Source: DATAZK01 sp965199805 (lineage in GTDB: Bacteria; Actinomycetota; Actinomycetes; Frankiales; Frankiaceae). Taken from it: a stretch of 64,000 bases of DNA. Location of the stretch: NCBI GenBank assembly GCA_965199805.1, contig CBDATO010000003.1, positions 1,426,001 to 1,490,000 on the forward strand. The letters are read 5' to 3'. The translations under genes and the position numbers were made by a program. The notes beneath the pieces are model-generated. The model made no database searches. It had not been told where the DNA came from and was given only the letters and a program-made list of their open reading frames with translations. Positions 9,403-17,012 of the stretch are shown here, piece after piece. How positions within the stretch are numbered: the stretch's first letter is position 1; each line of letters opens with the position of its first letter.

Positions 9403-9568
9403 AGCTAGGCCACGGGATGTGACGCCAGAGATCGTCGGCGTAACGATTGGGTTTCCACTTCCGGGCGGCCCTCGCGCGGCTCTCCGGTAGGGCCGGGGAG
9501 CCCCTGACCTGCGCCGGATCGCAGCGGCGCGTTCGGGAGACTCCTCACCCTGTGCGAGGATCAACGGC

Positions 9569-10267
9569 GTGACAGTGACCGGATCGGGCCCGCGCCGCGT
9601 CGGGCGCCCCCGCTCCGCCCCGTCGCAGCAGGTGGGTCTGTCGGGGCGCGAGCAGATCCTCGACGCGGCCGGACGCATGTTCAGCGAGCAGGGTTACGGC
9701 GCCGCGTCCACCCGCAAGATCGCGACCGCGGTCGGGGTCAAGCAGGCGTCGTTGTACTACCACTTCACCAGCAAGGAAGACATCCTCGCGGGGCTGCTGG
9801 CCGGCACCATCCAGCCGTCGCTCGAGTTCGCCGACCGGCTGGCGACGACGCACGAGCCGGCCCACGTGCAGCTGTACGCGCTCACGTACTTCGACGTCAC
9901 CCTGCTGGCGTCGGCGAAGTGGAACGTCGGCGCGCTCTACCACCTGCCCGAGCTGCAGGCCGACCGCTTCGCCGACTTCCGCGCGCAGCGGCAGCGGTTG
10001 CGGGCGGCGTACGGGCGGCTCATCGCCGAGGGCGCGGCCAACGGGATCTTCCAGGTGGAGGTGCTCGAGCTCGCGACGTCGCTGGTGTTCGCGCTGGCCG
10101 AGAGCGGCATCGGGATGCGATCGGACGGGTCCGAGGTGGGCGCCGACCTGCCCGACCTCGCGGCTGCAGGCACCCTGCGCGTGCTCCGGTGCGCCGAGGA
10201 CGACCTCGACCTGGCCGCCAAGTCGTGCGCGGGGCTGCAGCAGCTCGCCCCCACCCTGGACGACTGA
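9569..10267 (+). CDS. TetR/AcrR-family transcriptional regulator
   Basis: A 232-residue regulator. The N-terminal helix-turn-helix (about residues 25-75) reads ILDAAGRMFSEQGYGAASTR, then KIATAVGVKQASLYYHF, the classic TetR DNA-recognition unit. The C-terminal helical domain should bind a ligand and control dimer spacing. The GTG at 9569 is supported by GAGGA about eight bases upstream; no better start is nearby. It is divergent from the ABC importer operon and convergent with the second metallo-beta-lactamase-fold gene. The natural inference is that it represses the importer operon until a substrate-derived inducer is present. Confidence 0.9.
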   Translation: MTVTGSGPRRVGRPRSAPSQQVGLSGREQILDAAGRMFSEQGYGAASTRKIATAVGVKQASLYYHFTSKEDILAGLLAGTIQPSLEFADRLATTHEPAHVQLYALTYFDVTLLASAKWNVGALYHLPELQADRFADFRAQRQRLRAAYGRLIAEGAANGIFQVEVLELATSLVFALAESGIGMRSDGSEVGADLPDLAAAGTLRVLRCAEDDLDLAAKSCAGLQQLAPTLDD

Positions 10268-10274
10268 GTCCGGC

Positions 10275-11069
10275 TCAGCGGTGCCCGCCCGGCGGGTGCC
10301 AGATCGCCCGCCAGATGATCGAGTCGTGGCCCGGGATCACGCGGGCGTCGAGCCGGTCGCCCTCGTCCATCAGCCGGTTGACCGAACGCCGGGCCAGCGG
10401 GGCGTCCTCCGGCTTCGCGCACGAGCCGCAGGGGATGCGCTCGAGCAGGTTCTCGCCGAGATCCGCGGCATCGGCGGCGAGCAGCCAGGTGCCGGTGTCC
10501 GGCAGGTCGACCCGGTAGGACATGTGCCCGGGCGTGTGCCCCGGCGTGGAGAAGGCCACCACGCCGGGCGCGATCTCCTCGTCGCCGTCGATGGTCCGCC
10601 AGTCGACGTCCGGGCCGGAGTAGTCCGAGCCGTAGAAGGCGACGCTGCGCTCGGTGCCGGCGGCGACGTGGTCACGTCCGTACGCGATCTCCTTCTCCAT
10701 GATCACGATCGGGACGCCGGCGGCTGCGAGCTGCGGGATGCCGCCGGTGTGGTCCAGATGCAGGTGGCTCACCGCCGCCACCGAGATGTCCGAGACCGAG
10801 AAGCCGAGCGGCGTGAGCGCGTCCTGCAGGGGCTCCCCCGCCGGTCCGACCGGGTGCAGCCCCTCGCCGTAGATCTCGGTCAGGGCCGCAGGGTCGGCGA
10901 GTGCCGTGGCGCCGATGCCGGTGTCGAGCAGGACCAGTCCGTCGCTGGTCTCGACCAGCGCGCCGTAGATGGGCGTCGCGATGACGTGGTCGCCGCCGCC
11001 GAGCACCGAGATCGACTTGTGGACGTACTCGCACCCGAATCGGAGCATGAACATGCGTTGCGCCGGCAT
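10275..11069 (-). CDS. Metallo-beta-lactamase-fold hydrolase, lactonase-like (paralogue)
   Basis: About 264 residues. The metal-binding motif HLHLDH is near residue 100, HTPGH near 175 and GHD near 245, as in the AiiA/AttM-like group. Layout and several segments match the paralogue at 2197-3024, including EIAYGRD against ELAYGMR and similar C-termini. Start choice: the ATG at 11067-11069 matches the paralogue's N-terminus; a GTG start at 11099 would add ten residues and leave only 56 bases to the divergent cyclase gene. No strong ribosome site decides it. It contains a short Cys pair (CGSC) near residue 215 that the paralogue lacks. Substrate unknown. Confidence 0.83.
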   Translation of the reverse strand: MPAQRMFMLRFGCEYVHKSISVLGGGDHVIATPIYGALVETSDGLVLLDTGIGATALADPAALTEIYGEGLHPVGPAGEPLQDALTPLGFSVSDISVAAVSHLHLDHTGGIPQLAAAGVPIVIMEKEIAYGRDHVAAGTERSVAFYGSDYSGPDVDWRTIDGDEEIAPGVVAFSTPGHTPGHMSYRVDLPDTGTWLLAADAADLGENLLERIPCGSCAKPEDAPLARRSVNRLMDEGDRLDARVIPGHDSIIWRAIWHPPGGHR

Positions 11070-11155
11070 CCGGTGCAGGCTGCCGGAGCGACGTTGCACC
11101 GGCGTACCGAACGCATTGCCGCCCGGTGTCGCGACACCGACCGAAGGAGTCAGGG

Positions 11156-11821
11156 ATGAAGGTCGGCAAGTTGGTTGACCTCTCGGTGCCGCTGGACGAG
11201 AGCACGCAGCTCTACCCCGGTGATCCGGCCGTCCGGCTGCGCACGGCGGCGACCATCGCCGACGGCGGCTTCAACCTGCTCGCGGTCGAGATGGGCTCGC
11301 AGAGCGGCACCAACGTCGACGCGCCGCGCCACTTCCGCGACAGCGGGGCGCCGATCGACGAGGTGCCGCTGCACCTGTGCCTCGGCCCGGCGGTCGTGGT
11401 CGACGTCCGCGCGAAGGGCCCGCGTGAGCCGATCACCCCCGCCGACCTCGCAGGAGTCGACGGCATCGGACCCGGCTCGATCGTGCTGTTCCACACCGGG
11501 TGGCCGCGCTGGTACGGCGCGCCGGCCTACTTCGACCACCCCTACGTACGCGCCGACACCTGCACCGAGCTGCTCGACCGCGGCGTACGCACCTTCGGCC
11601 TGGACGCCATGAACATCGACGAGACGCCGGACGGGACCCACCCGGGCGACGGCTTCCCGGTGCACCTGCTGATCGCCGACGCCGGCGGCGTCATCGTGGA
11701 GAACCTGCGCGGGCTCGAGCTCGTCGACTTCCCCGACCCGATGGTCAGCCTGCTGCCGCTGCGCCTCACCGGCGCCGACGGCGCACCCGCCCGGGCCGTG
11801 GCGTTCCAGCTGCTGCCCTGA
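11156..11821 (+). CDS. Cyclase-family (kynurenine formamidase-like) hydrolase
   Basis: A 221-residue protein of the PF04199-type cyclase family, which includes arylformamidases and isatin hydrolase. It opens with the family's DLSVPLDESTQLYPGDP segment (residues 8-24). The metal motif region is SQSGTNVDAPRHF at 48-60. The usual pattern is H-x-G-T-H-x-D-x-P-x-H; here the first two His are Gln49 and Asn53, while Asp55 and His59 remain. The metal site is therefore altered and activity may differ. The start is secure: ATG at 11156 with AAGGAG about six bases before it. It is divergent from the MBL-fold gene and directly upstream of the first guanidine-I riboswitch. Confidence 0.85.
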   Translation: MKVGKLVDLSVPLDESTQLYPGDPAVRLRTAATIADGGFNLLAVEMGSQSGTNVDAPRHFRDSGAPIDEVPLHLCLGPAVVVDVRAKGPREPITPADLAGVDGIGPGSIVLFHTGWPRWYGAPAYFDHPYVRADTCTELLDRGVRTFGLDAMNIDETPDGTHPGDGFPVHLLIADAGGVIVENLRGLELVDFPDPMVSLLPLRLTGADGAPARAVAFQLLP

Positions 11822-11918
11822 CCGTTCGGCGCAGTCTTAACAGGACGGTCACCCGCGCGCGCAGGTGCCGGAAACGCGGGCGAGGTGTGCTCGTCGGGAT
11901 CCATTCCAACGTGATGGA

Positions 11919-12013
11919 GCGCGTCTAGGGTTCCGCCGCACGCGATGCGGGGCTGGTCCGAGAGACGCACGCACCCCTGGGGTGCGCCACGGCGGGAGAA
12001 AAGCCCGGGAGAT
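11919..12013 (+). ncRNA. Guanidine-I riboswitch (ykkC-yxkD class), copy 1
   Basis: The conserved blocks of the guanidine-I aptamer appear in order: CTAGGGTTCCGC (11925-11936), CTGGTCCGAGAGACGCA (11953-11969), and ACGGCGGGAGAAAAGCCCGG (11989-12008) followed by GAGA. Between blocks 2 and 3 is a GC hairpin (GCACCCCTGGGGTGC). These blocks are the signature of the free-guanidinium sensor known from ykkC and from urea/guanidine carboxylase operons. It ends about 28 bases before the ATG of the dioxygenase gene. The gap contains the GGGAGG ribosome site (12029-12034) and no U-rich terminator, so control of translation start is more likely than attenuation. That last point is inference. Confidence 0.95.
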
Positions 12014-12040
12014 CTCAGGTCCTGCCGTGGGAGGTCATCG

Positions 12041-13162
12041 ATGTCAGTCATGGACGAGCCGAACGGGTCGCGCACGTTCACCGAGATACCCGTCGTCGAC
12101 GTGTCCGGCCTGTACGGCACCGAGGCGGAGCGTCTCGCCGTCGCCGCCGAGCTCAGGCAGGTCGCCCGCAACGTCGGCTTCCTGTACGTGACCGGCAGCG
12201 GCGTGCCCGAGGAGTACTTCGAGGACGTCCTCGCCTGGACCAAGCGCTTCTTCGCCCTCCCGGTCGAGGACAAGCTGCAGGCGTACATCGGGCAGTCGTC
12301 GAACCACCGCGGCTACGTGCCGACCGGTGAGGAGGGCGACTACGGGAGCAGCGAGTCCGAGAGCAAGCCGCCGGACCTCAAGGAGGCGTTCGACCTCAGC
12401 CTCGACCTGCCCGCCGACGACTCCGACTACCTGGCCGGCAACCCGATGCTGGGCCCCAACGTCTGGCCCGACCTGCCCGGCTTCGAGGACATGCCGGCCA
12501 CGGTCAACCGCTACTACGACGCCGTCATCGCCTTCGGCAAGGTGCTGCTGCAGGGCTTCGCGCTCGCCCTGGACGAGCCCGCCGACCGCTTCGACCAGCT
12601 GGTCACCCGCGCCCCCAGCCAGCTGCGGCTGATGCACTACCCGGTCGATCCCGATGCCGTCGACCGGCCCGGGATCGGCGCCCACACCGACTTCGAGGTC
12701 TTCACGCTGCTGCGCTCGACGGAGCCGGGGCTCGAGGTGTGCAACGACGCCGGCGAGTGGATCGACGCGCCGCCGATGCCGGGCGCCTGGGTCGTGAACA
12801 TCGGCGACATGCTCGACATCTGGTCCAACGGCGCCTTCGTCTCGACCTCGCACCGCGTACGCAAGGTGGTCGCCGAGCGCTACTCGTTCCCGCTGTTCTT
12901 CAACGTGGACTACGACGTGCTGGTCGAGCCGCTGGAGAAGTTCGTCCGCGGTGACGGCACCGACAAGCGGCCGCTCAAGGCGGGCGAGCACCTGTACGCC
13001 CAGACCATCCACGCCTTCGGCTACCTGCGGAAGCGGCTCGCCGCCGGTGAGATCGCCATGCCGGAAGGATCGGTCGACAAGAACTCCTTCGGCCGCGAGG
13101 CGATCCTCAAGCGTCAGCAGGCCGGGGTCGTCGACCCGACGCTGGCCGCAGCTGCGCCGTGA
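12041..13162 (+). CDS. 2-oxoglutarate/Fe(II)-dependent dioxygenase, IPNS-like
   Basis: A 373-residue non-haem iron oxygenase of the isopenicillin N synthase-like family. The N-terminal DIOX_N region begins EIPVVDVSG. The double-stranded beta-helix core carries the iron triad His215, Asp217 (GAHTDF) and His271 (SHRV). Arg280-x-Ser282 (RYS) should bind the 2-oxoglutarate carboxylate, so the enzyme looks catalytically complete. ATG 12041 follows GGGAGG by six bases. It is the first gene after the guanidine-I riboswitch and overlaps the next gene by GTGA. Related enzymes hydroxylate arginine or homoarginine-type substrates and release guanidine (plant 2-ODD-C23 and, differently, bacterial ethylene-forming enzyme). 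A guanidino-compound hydroxylase is therefore a reasonable guess, not a demonstrated role. Confidence 0.9.
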   Translation: MSVMDEPNGSRTFTEIPVVDVSGLYGTEAERLAVAAELRQVARNVGFLYVTGSGVPEEYFEDVLAWTKRFFALPVEDKLQAYIGQSSNHRGYVPTGEEGDYGSSESESKPPDLKEAFDLSLDLPADDSDYLAGNPMLGPNVWPDLPGFEDMPATVNRYYDAVIAFGKVLLQGFALALDEPADRFDQLVTRAPSQLRLMHYPVDPDAVDRPGIGAHTDFEVFTLLRSTEPGLEVCNDAGEWIDAPPMPGAWVVNIGDMLDIWSNGAFVSTSHRVRKVVAERYSFPLFFNVDYDVLVEPLEKFVRGDGTDKRPLKAGEHLYAQTIHAFGYLRKRLAAGEIAMPEGSVDKNSFGREAILKRQQAGVVDPTLAAAAP

Positions 13163-13821
13163 CGGCGACGCTGCCCGCGGCGTTCACCGGCGGCTGGCGG
13201 CGGGTGTCGATCGCGGTCGGGGACGGTGAGCCGCACGAGGACATGAGCGTCTGGTGGCTGCAGTCGGCCACGCGGCATGCCGACCTCCGGGTGCCGCTCG
13301 TCCCCGGGTCCGCGGCCGAGCAGGCGATCCTGAGCTTCGCCGGCACCACCACCTGGGACGGCGCCTGGCTGACCTGGACACCCGCCCTCACCCTCGTGCC
13401 GAGCGACCGGCCCGACACCGGGCTGGCGAGCTGGGACGGCGACGACCTGCTGGAGGCCGGCACGTTCGAGGTCGACGGCGCCCCGGTGCCGTACGTCGAA
13501 CGCTGGCGGCGCATCCCCGGCACCGACGGCACGCTGCTGGCGCTCAGCTGCGCCTACGGCCGCCTGGTGCAGACCGGCACCCACGCCCTGACCGTGCTCG
13601 ACCGGCGGACCCAGGGCGGCGCGTACGAGGTCGTCGCCTGGCGGCTGGTCGGCGGCAGCTGGACCGTCGACCACACCTACCCCGACGGTGCGAAGGCGCC
13701 CGCCCCGCCGCTGGTGGTCAGCGGTCCCACGCTCCACCTCGACGACGGCTCGCTCTGGTCGGTCGACGAGTACCTCCCCCACACCCCCGCAGCTCACGAA
13801 ATGAGGGACGTCCGCGCATGA
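13159..13821 (+). CDS. Uncharacterised beta-rich (lipocalin-like?) protein in riboswitch operon
   Basis: A 220-residue soluble protein with no signal peptide and no catalytic motif that I recognise. It is rich in Trp, Thr and Gly and has alternating polar and hydrophobic strands (VWWLQSATRHADLRVP near 31-46, TWDGAWLTWTPAL near 64-76, YVERWRRIPG near 112-121). This suggests a beta-barrel binding fold such as a lipocalin, perhaps distantly like the HRI1 family; that resemblance is only an impression. The GTG start overlaps the dioxygenase stop (GTGA) and the gene ends overlapping the monooxygenase ATG (ATGA). It is therefore co-translated with both oxygenases and may bind substrate or assist them. 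Confidence 0.7.
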   Translation: MTATLPAAFTGGWRRVSIAVGDGEPHEDMSVWWLQSATRHADLRVPLVPGSAAEQAILSFAGTTTWDGAWLTWTPALTLVPSDRPDTGLASWDGDDLLEAGTFEVDGAPVPYVERWRRIPGTDGTLLALSCAYGRLVQTGTHALTVLDRRTQGGAYEVVAWRLVGGSWTVDHTYPDGAKAPAPPLVVSGPTLHLDDGSLWSVDEYLPHTPAAHEMRDVRA

Positions 13822-15122
13822 CCGCGAACAAGTTCCACCTCGGCTGGTTCCTCAACTTCATCACCGACGACTGGGACGGGATGTGGGGTGACGGCGGCAA
13901 GGACTGGTCCGGCGACTTCTACATCGAGATGGCCCGTGACCTGGAGCGGGCCGGCTTCGACTACGTCCTGCTCGAGGACAAGCTCATGGTGTCGACCGCG
14001 TTCGGCGGCACCATGGAGGCCGACCTCAAGCACGCGGTGAACCCCAAGCACGACCCGGTGCCGCTCGCGGTGCTGATGGCGCAGGCGACCTCGCGGCTCG
14101 GCGTCGTCCCGACCATGTCGACGAGCTTCTACCCGCCGTTCCTGCTGGCCCGGCTCTGCTCGACGATCGACCACCTCACCCGGGGCCGCTTCGGCTGGAA
14201 CATCGTGACCTCCGCCGAGGACCGCTCCGCGCAGAACTTCGGCATGGACAAGCTGTACGAGCACGACGAGCGCTACGCGATGGCCAACGAGTACCTCGAG
14301 CTGGTCACCCAGCTGTGGAGCTCGTGGGACCCGGACGCCATCGTGCGCGACCGTGACGCCGGCATCTACGCCGACCACACCAAGGTGCGCACGATCGACT
14401 TCGTCGGCAAGTACTACAAGTCGCGCGGCCCGCTCAACACCGCGCCGCCGCCGCAGGGCCACCCGGTGCTCTGCCAGGCCGGCGCCTCTCCCCCGGGCCG
14501 GCAGTTCGCCGCCCGCTTCGCCGACACCATCGTCGCGACCGCCAGCAGTCCCGAGAGCATGCGCTCGTTCCGCGAGGACATCCGCAGCCGGCTCGCGTCG
14601 GAAGGGCGCAACCCCGACGACTGCAAGATCCTCTACCTGATCTCCCCCGTCGTCGGCGACACCGTCGAGGAGGCCAAGTCCCGCAAGCTGCGGATGATGT
14701 CCGATCCCCGGTCGATCGAGCTGGTGCTGGCCACAATGGCGTCCATCACGGAGATCGACTTCGCGACCTACGACCTCGACGCGCCGATTCCCGACGGGGT
14801 GACGACGAACGGCGAGCGGGGCTTCCTCGAGGCGTTCATCAAGCGCGCCGAGGGCAAGACGCTCCGGCAGGCCGTGATCGACGACGGCATGGGCAGCGCC
14901 AGCGAGTTCGTCGGCACCCCTGCCAGCGTCGCCGACCTGATGGACGAGTACATGGAGTACGCCGGTGGCGACGGATACCTGATCACCACCCCCGAGCGGC
15001 GGCTCAACCGGCGCTACGTCACCGAGATCACCGACGGCCTGGTGCCGGAGCTGCAGCGCCGCGGCCTGGTGCGCACCGAGTACGAGTTCGCGCAGTTCCG
15101 CGAGAACCTGCGGGCGTTCTGA
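13818..15122 (+). CDS. LLM-class FMN-dependent monooxygenase (NtaA/SnaA/DszA type)
   Basis: A 434-residue flavin-dependent oxygenase of the bacterial luciferase-like superfamily, two-component branch. Family marks include FYIEMARDLERAGFDYVLLED near 34-54, the SFYPPFLLARLCSTIDHLT helix near 110-128, RFGWNIVTS near 131, and RYAMANEYLELVTQLWSSW near 152-170. Such enzymes use reduced FMN supplied by a partner reductase to oxygenate aminopolycarboxylates, sulfur heterocycles or amines, often with C-N or C-S cleavage. The start ATG overlaps the previous stop, and the stop overlaps the FMN reductase start (TGATG). With the guanidine riboswitch upstream, an alkylguanidine or related N-substituted substrate is plausible. 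Confidence 0.92.
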   Translation: MTANKFHLGWFLNFITDDWDGMWGDGGKDWSGDFYIEMARDLERAGFDYVLLEDKLMVSTAFGGTMEADLKHAVNPKHDPVPLAVLMAQATSRLGVVPTMSTSFYPPFLLARLCSTIDHLTRGRFGWNIVTSAEDRSAQNFGMDKLYEHDERYAMANEYLELVTQLWSSWDPDAIVRDRDAGIYADHTKVRTIDFVGKYYKSRGPLNTAPPPQGHPVLCQAGASPPGRQFAARFADTIVATASSPESMRSFREDIRSRLASEGRNPDDCKILYLISPVVGDTVEEAKSRKLRMMSDPRSIELVLATMASITEIDFATYDLDAPIPDGVTTNGERGFLEAFIKRAEGKTLRQAVIDDGMGSASEFVGTPASVADLMDEYMEYAGGDGYLITTPERRLNRRYVTEITDGLVPELQRRGLVRTEYEFAQFRENLRAF

Positions 15123-15643
15123 TGGCGGCGCCGAAGGTCGCCGTCGTCGTCGGCAACCCGAAGCCGGCGTCGCGCACGCTCACCGTCGGCACCCGGGTCG
15201 CCGAAGCCCTGCTGGACACCGCCTTCGGCGGGCAGGGCTCGATCGATCAGGTCGAGCTCGCACCGCTGGGCGGGGCGCTCTTCGCGTGGGGCGACCCGGA
15301 CGTGGCGGCAGCCAAGGCGACCGTGCTCGGGAGCGACCTGCTGGTCGTCGCGTCGCCCGTCTACAAGGCGTCGTACACCGGCCTGCTCAAGGCGTTCCTC
15401 GACCAGTTCGGACGCGACGAGCTGGCCGCGCTGCCCACCGTGCCGTTGATGGTGGGTGCCGGGCCGGCGCATGCCCTGGCGGTGGAGATGCAGCTGCGTC
15501 CGGTGCTCGTCGAGATCGGCGCCTCGTGCCCCACCCGCGGTCTGTACGTCCTCGAGTCGCAGGTGGAGTCGCTCGATCTCTCCGACTGGCTCCCCCGGGC
15601 CGCACCGGCTCTTAAGGCGTTGGTGGAGGCTCGGTCGGGGTAG
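15122..15643 (+). CDS. NADPH-dependent FMN reductase (SsuE/MsuE-like)
   Basis: A 173-residue flavodoxin-fold reductase. The N-terminal phosphate loop GNPKPASRT (residues 11-19) binds FMN, and SPVYKASYTGLLKAFLD (about 79-95) is the usual second signature. It should reduce free FMN with NAD(P)H and deliver it to the monooxygenase encoded immediately upstream, whose stop codon overlaps this ATG. It is the last gene of the riboswitch-1 operon. The 137 bases after it contain no clear terminator. Confidence 0.92.
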   Translation: MAAPKVAVVVGNPKPASRTLTVGTRVAEALLDTAFGGQGSIDQVELAPLGGALFAWGDPDVAAAKATVLGSDLLVVASPVYKASYTGLLKAFLDQFGRDELAALPTVPLMVGAGPAHALAVEMQLRPVLVEIGASCPTRGLYVLESQVESLDLSDWLPRAAPALKALVEARSG

Positions 15644-15780
15644 TGCGGTACGGCCGCCCCAACTAGACCTTTTGGTCGAGACTCGCTGGAGAAATCGACC
15701 ACAGGCTCGATGCATTTCGACGGTCCACAGGCACCAATCTTCCCTGGTCGTAGACCTGTACGCCGGGTATCATCGAACAT

Positions 15781-16995
15781 GTGTTCCCATCGGATCTGCA
15801 GCGCAAGGCGGCGCAGGCGACCAGCCTGCTCGCCGACATCGCTGCCGGTCTGAATGAACGGGTCGGCGGCCAGCCTGCCGTCGAGCTCCTGCAGGAGCTG
15901 GCAGCCGCCGGCCGTCAGCTGGAGCTCGGGCAATGCCTGGCCGCCGAGCAGATCGACCGGTCCGGCGTCTGGCAGAGCTCCGGCACCGGCGCCAGCTCCA
16001 CCGTCGCCTACCTCAAACGCGAGACCGGCGAGACCGGCAGCTGGGTCAACCAACGGGTCCGGCTCGGCCGCGCATTGGAAGACGCGCTGCTCGTCACCCG
16101 CCAGGTCTGGTCCGACGGACGTATCGGCATGGAAAAGGCTGCCGAGATCGCCAAAGGCGTCGAAGGCCTCGACCAGGAAGCGACAGCGAAAGCCGAACGG
16201 ATCCTCGCCGAAGACGCACCCGGCCTCACCATCGGCGATCTCCGCGGACTCATCGACTCGATCCGAACCCTCGTCGACCCCGAGGTCGCGGCCGAAAAGG
16301 ACAAAGCCGACTTCGCCCGGCAAGGCTTCACCATGAGCCAGACCACCGGCGGATGGCGCCTGTCGGGCCGGCTCAACAGCGAAGCCGGCACCATCGTCAA
16401 CAACGCCCTCGAACGCTTCCTCACCCCACCCTCCGCGCCGGCCGCCGGCGAGCCCACCCCCTCACCCAAGCTGCGCCGAGCGCTCGCCCTCACCGAGCTC
16501 GTCCGTCAAGCCCTTGCCCACCAGCAGTGCCAGTCGACAGCCGCCGCGAAACCGACGGTGATCGTCACCGTGCCCTGGGACGTCCTGAAGCATCAGCTAG
16601 GGGTCGGTGACGTGGAAGGCGGCGGCACGATGCCGGCCGCCGCGATCCGCCGCCTCGCCTGCGACGCCGACATCCTGCCCATGACACTGTCCGGCGACGG
16701 GCAGATCCTCGACGCCGGCCGCACCCGCCGCACCGTCTCACCCGCCCAGCGGATCGCGCTCAACGTCAGAGACCGGCACTGCCGGTTCGACGGCTGCGAA
16801 CGGCCCCCCGCCTGGTGTCACGGACACCACATCCGCGAATGGATGAAGGACCACGGGCCGACCGACCTCGACAACCTGCTCCTGCTCTGCCACTACCACC
16901 ATCACCTCGTCCACGAGGGCGGCTGGACGATCACCGGCACAGCCAGCCGAGACCTGACCTTCCACCCGTCGACCAACCCCGTGCGGCGAACATGA
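15781..16995 (+). CDS. DUF222/HNH endonuclease (REP13E12-type) protein
   Basis: A 404-residue protein of the 13E12 repeat family, common and often multicopy in actinomycetes. The N-terminal DUF222 helical domain spans about residues 10-260. The C-terminal HNH nuclease region spans about 315-390, with CRFDGCERPPAWCHGHHI, then a DNLLLLCHYHHHLVHEGG segment holding the catalytic His and Zn-binding residues. It starts at GTG 15781 with no convincing ribosome site. Third-position base use is visibly less GC-biased than in its neighbours (many GAA, AAA and GCA codons) and the upstream spacer is AT-richer, consistent with separate acquisition. It lies between, and convergent with, the two guanidine-related operons. 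Its cellular role is not established. Confidence 0.88.
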   Translation: MFPSDLQRKAAQATSLLADIAAGLNERVGGQPAVELLQELAAAGRQLELGQCLAAEQIDRSGVWQSSGTGASSTVAYLKRETGETGSWVNQRVRLGRALEDALLVTRQVWSDGRIGMEKAAEIAKGVEGLDQEATAKAERILAEDAPGLTIGDLRGLIDSIRTLVDPEVAAEKDKADFARQGFTMSQTTGGWRLSGRLNSEAGTIVNNALERFLTPPSAPAAGEPTPSPKLRRALALTELVRQALAHQQCQSTAAAKPTVIVTVPWDVLKHQLGVGDVEGGGTMPAAAIRRLACDADILPMTLSGDGQILDAGRTRRTVSPAQRIALNVRDRHCRFDGCERPPAWCHGHHIREWMKDHGPTDLDNLLLLCHYHHHLVHEGGWTITGTASRDLTFHPSTNPVRRT

Positions 16996-17012
16996 TCGGC
17001 AAGACTGCTCAG

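Noticed and set aside
15644..16995. Insertion sequence or prophage around the HNH gene
   Set aside because: No transposase, terminal inverted repeats or target duplications were found beside it; only the 13E12-type endonuclease is visible.
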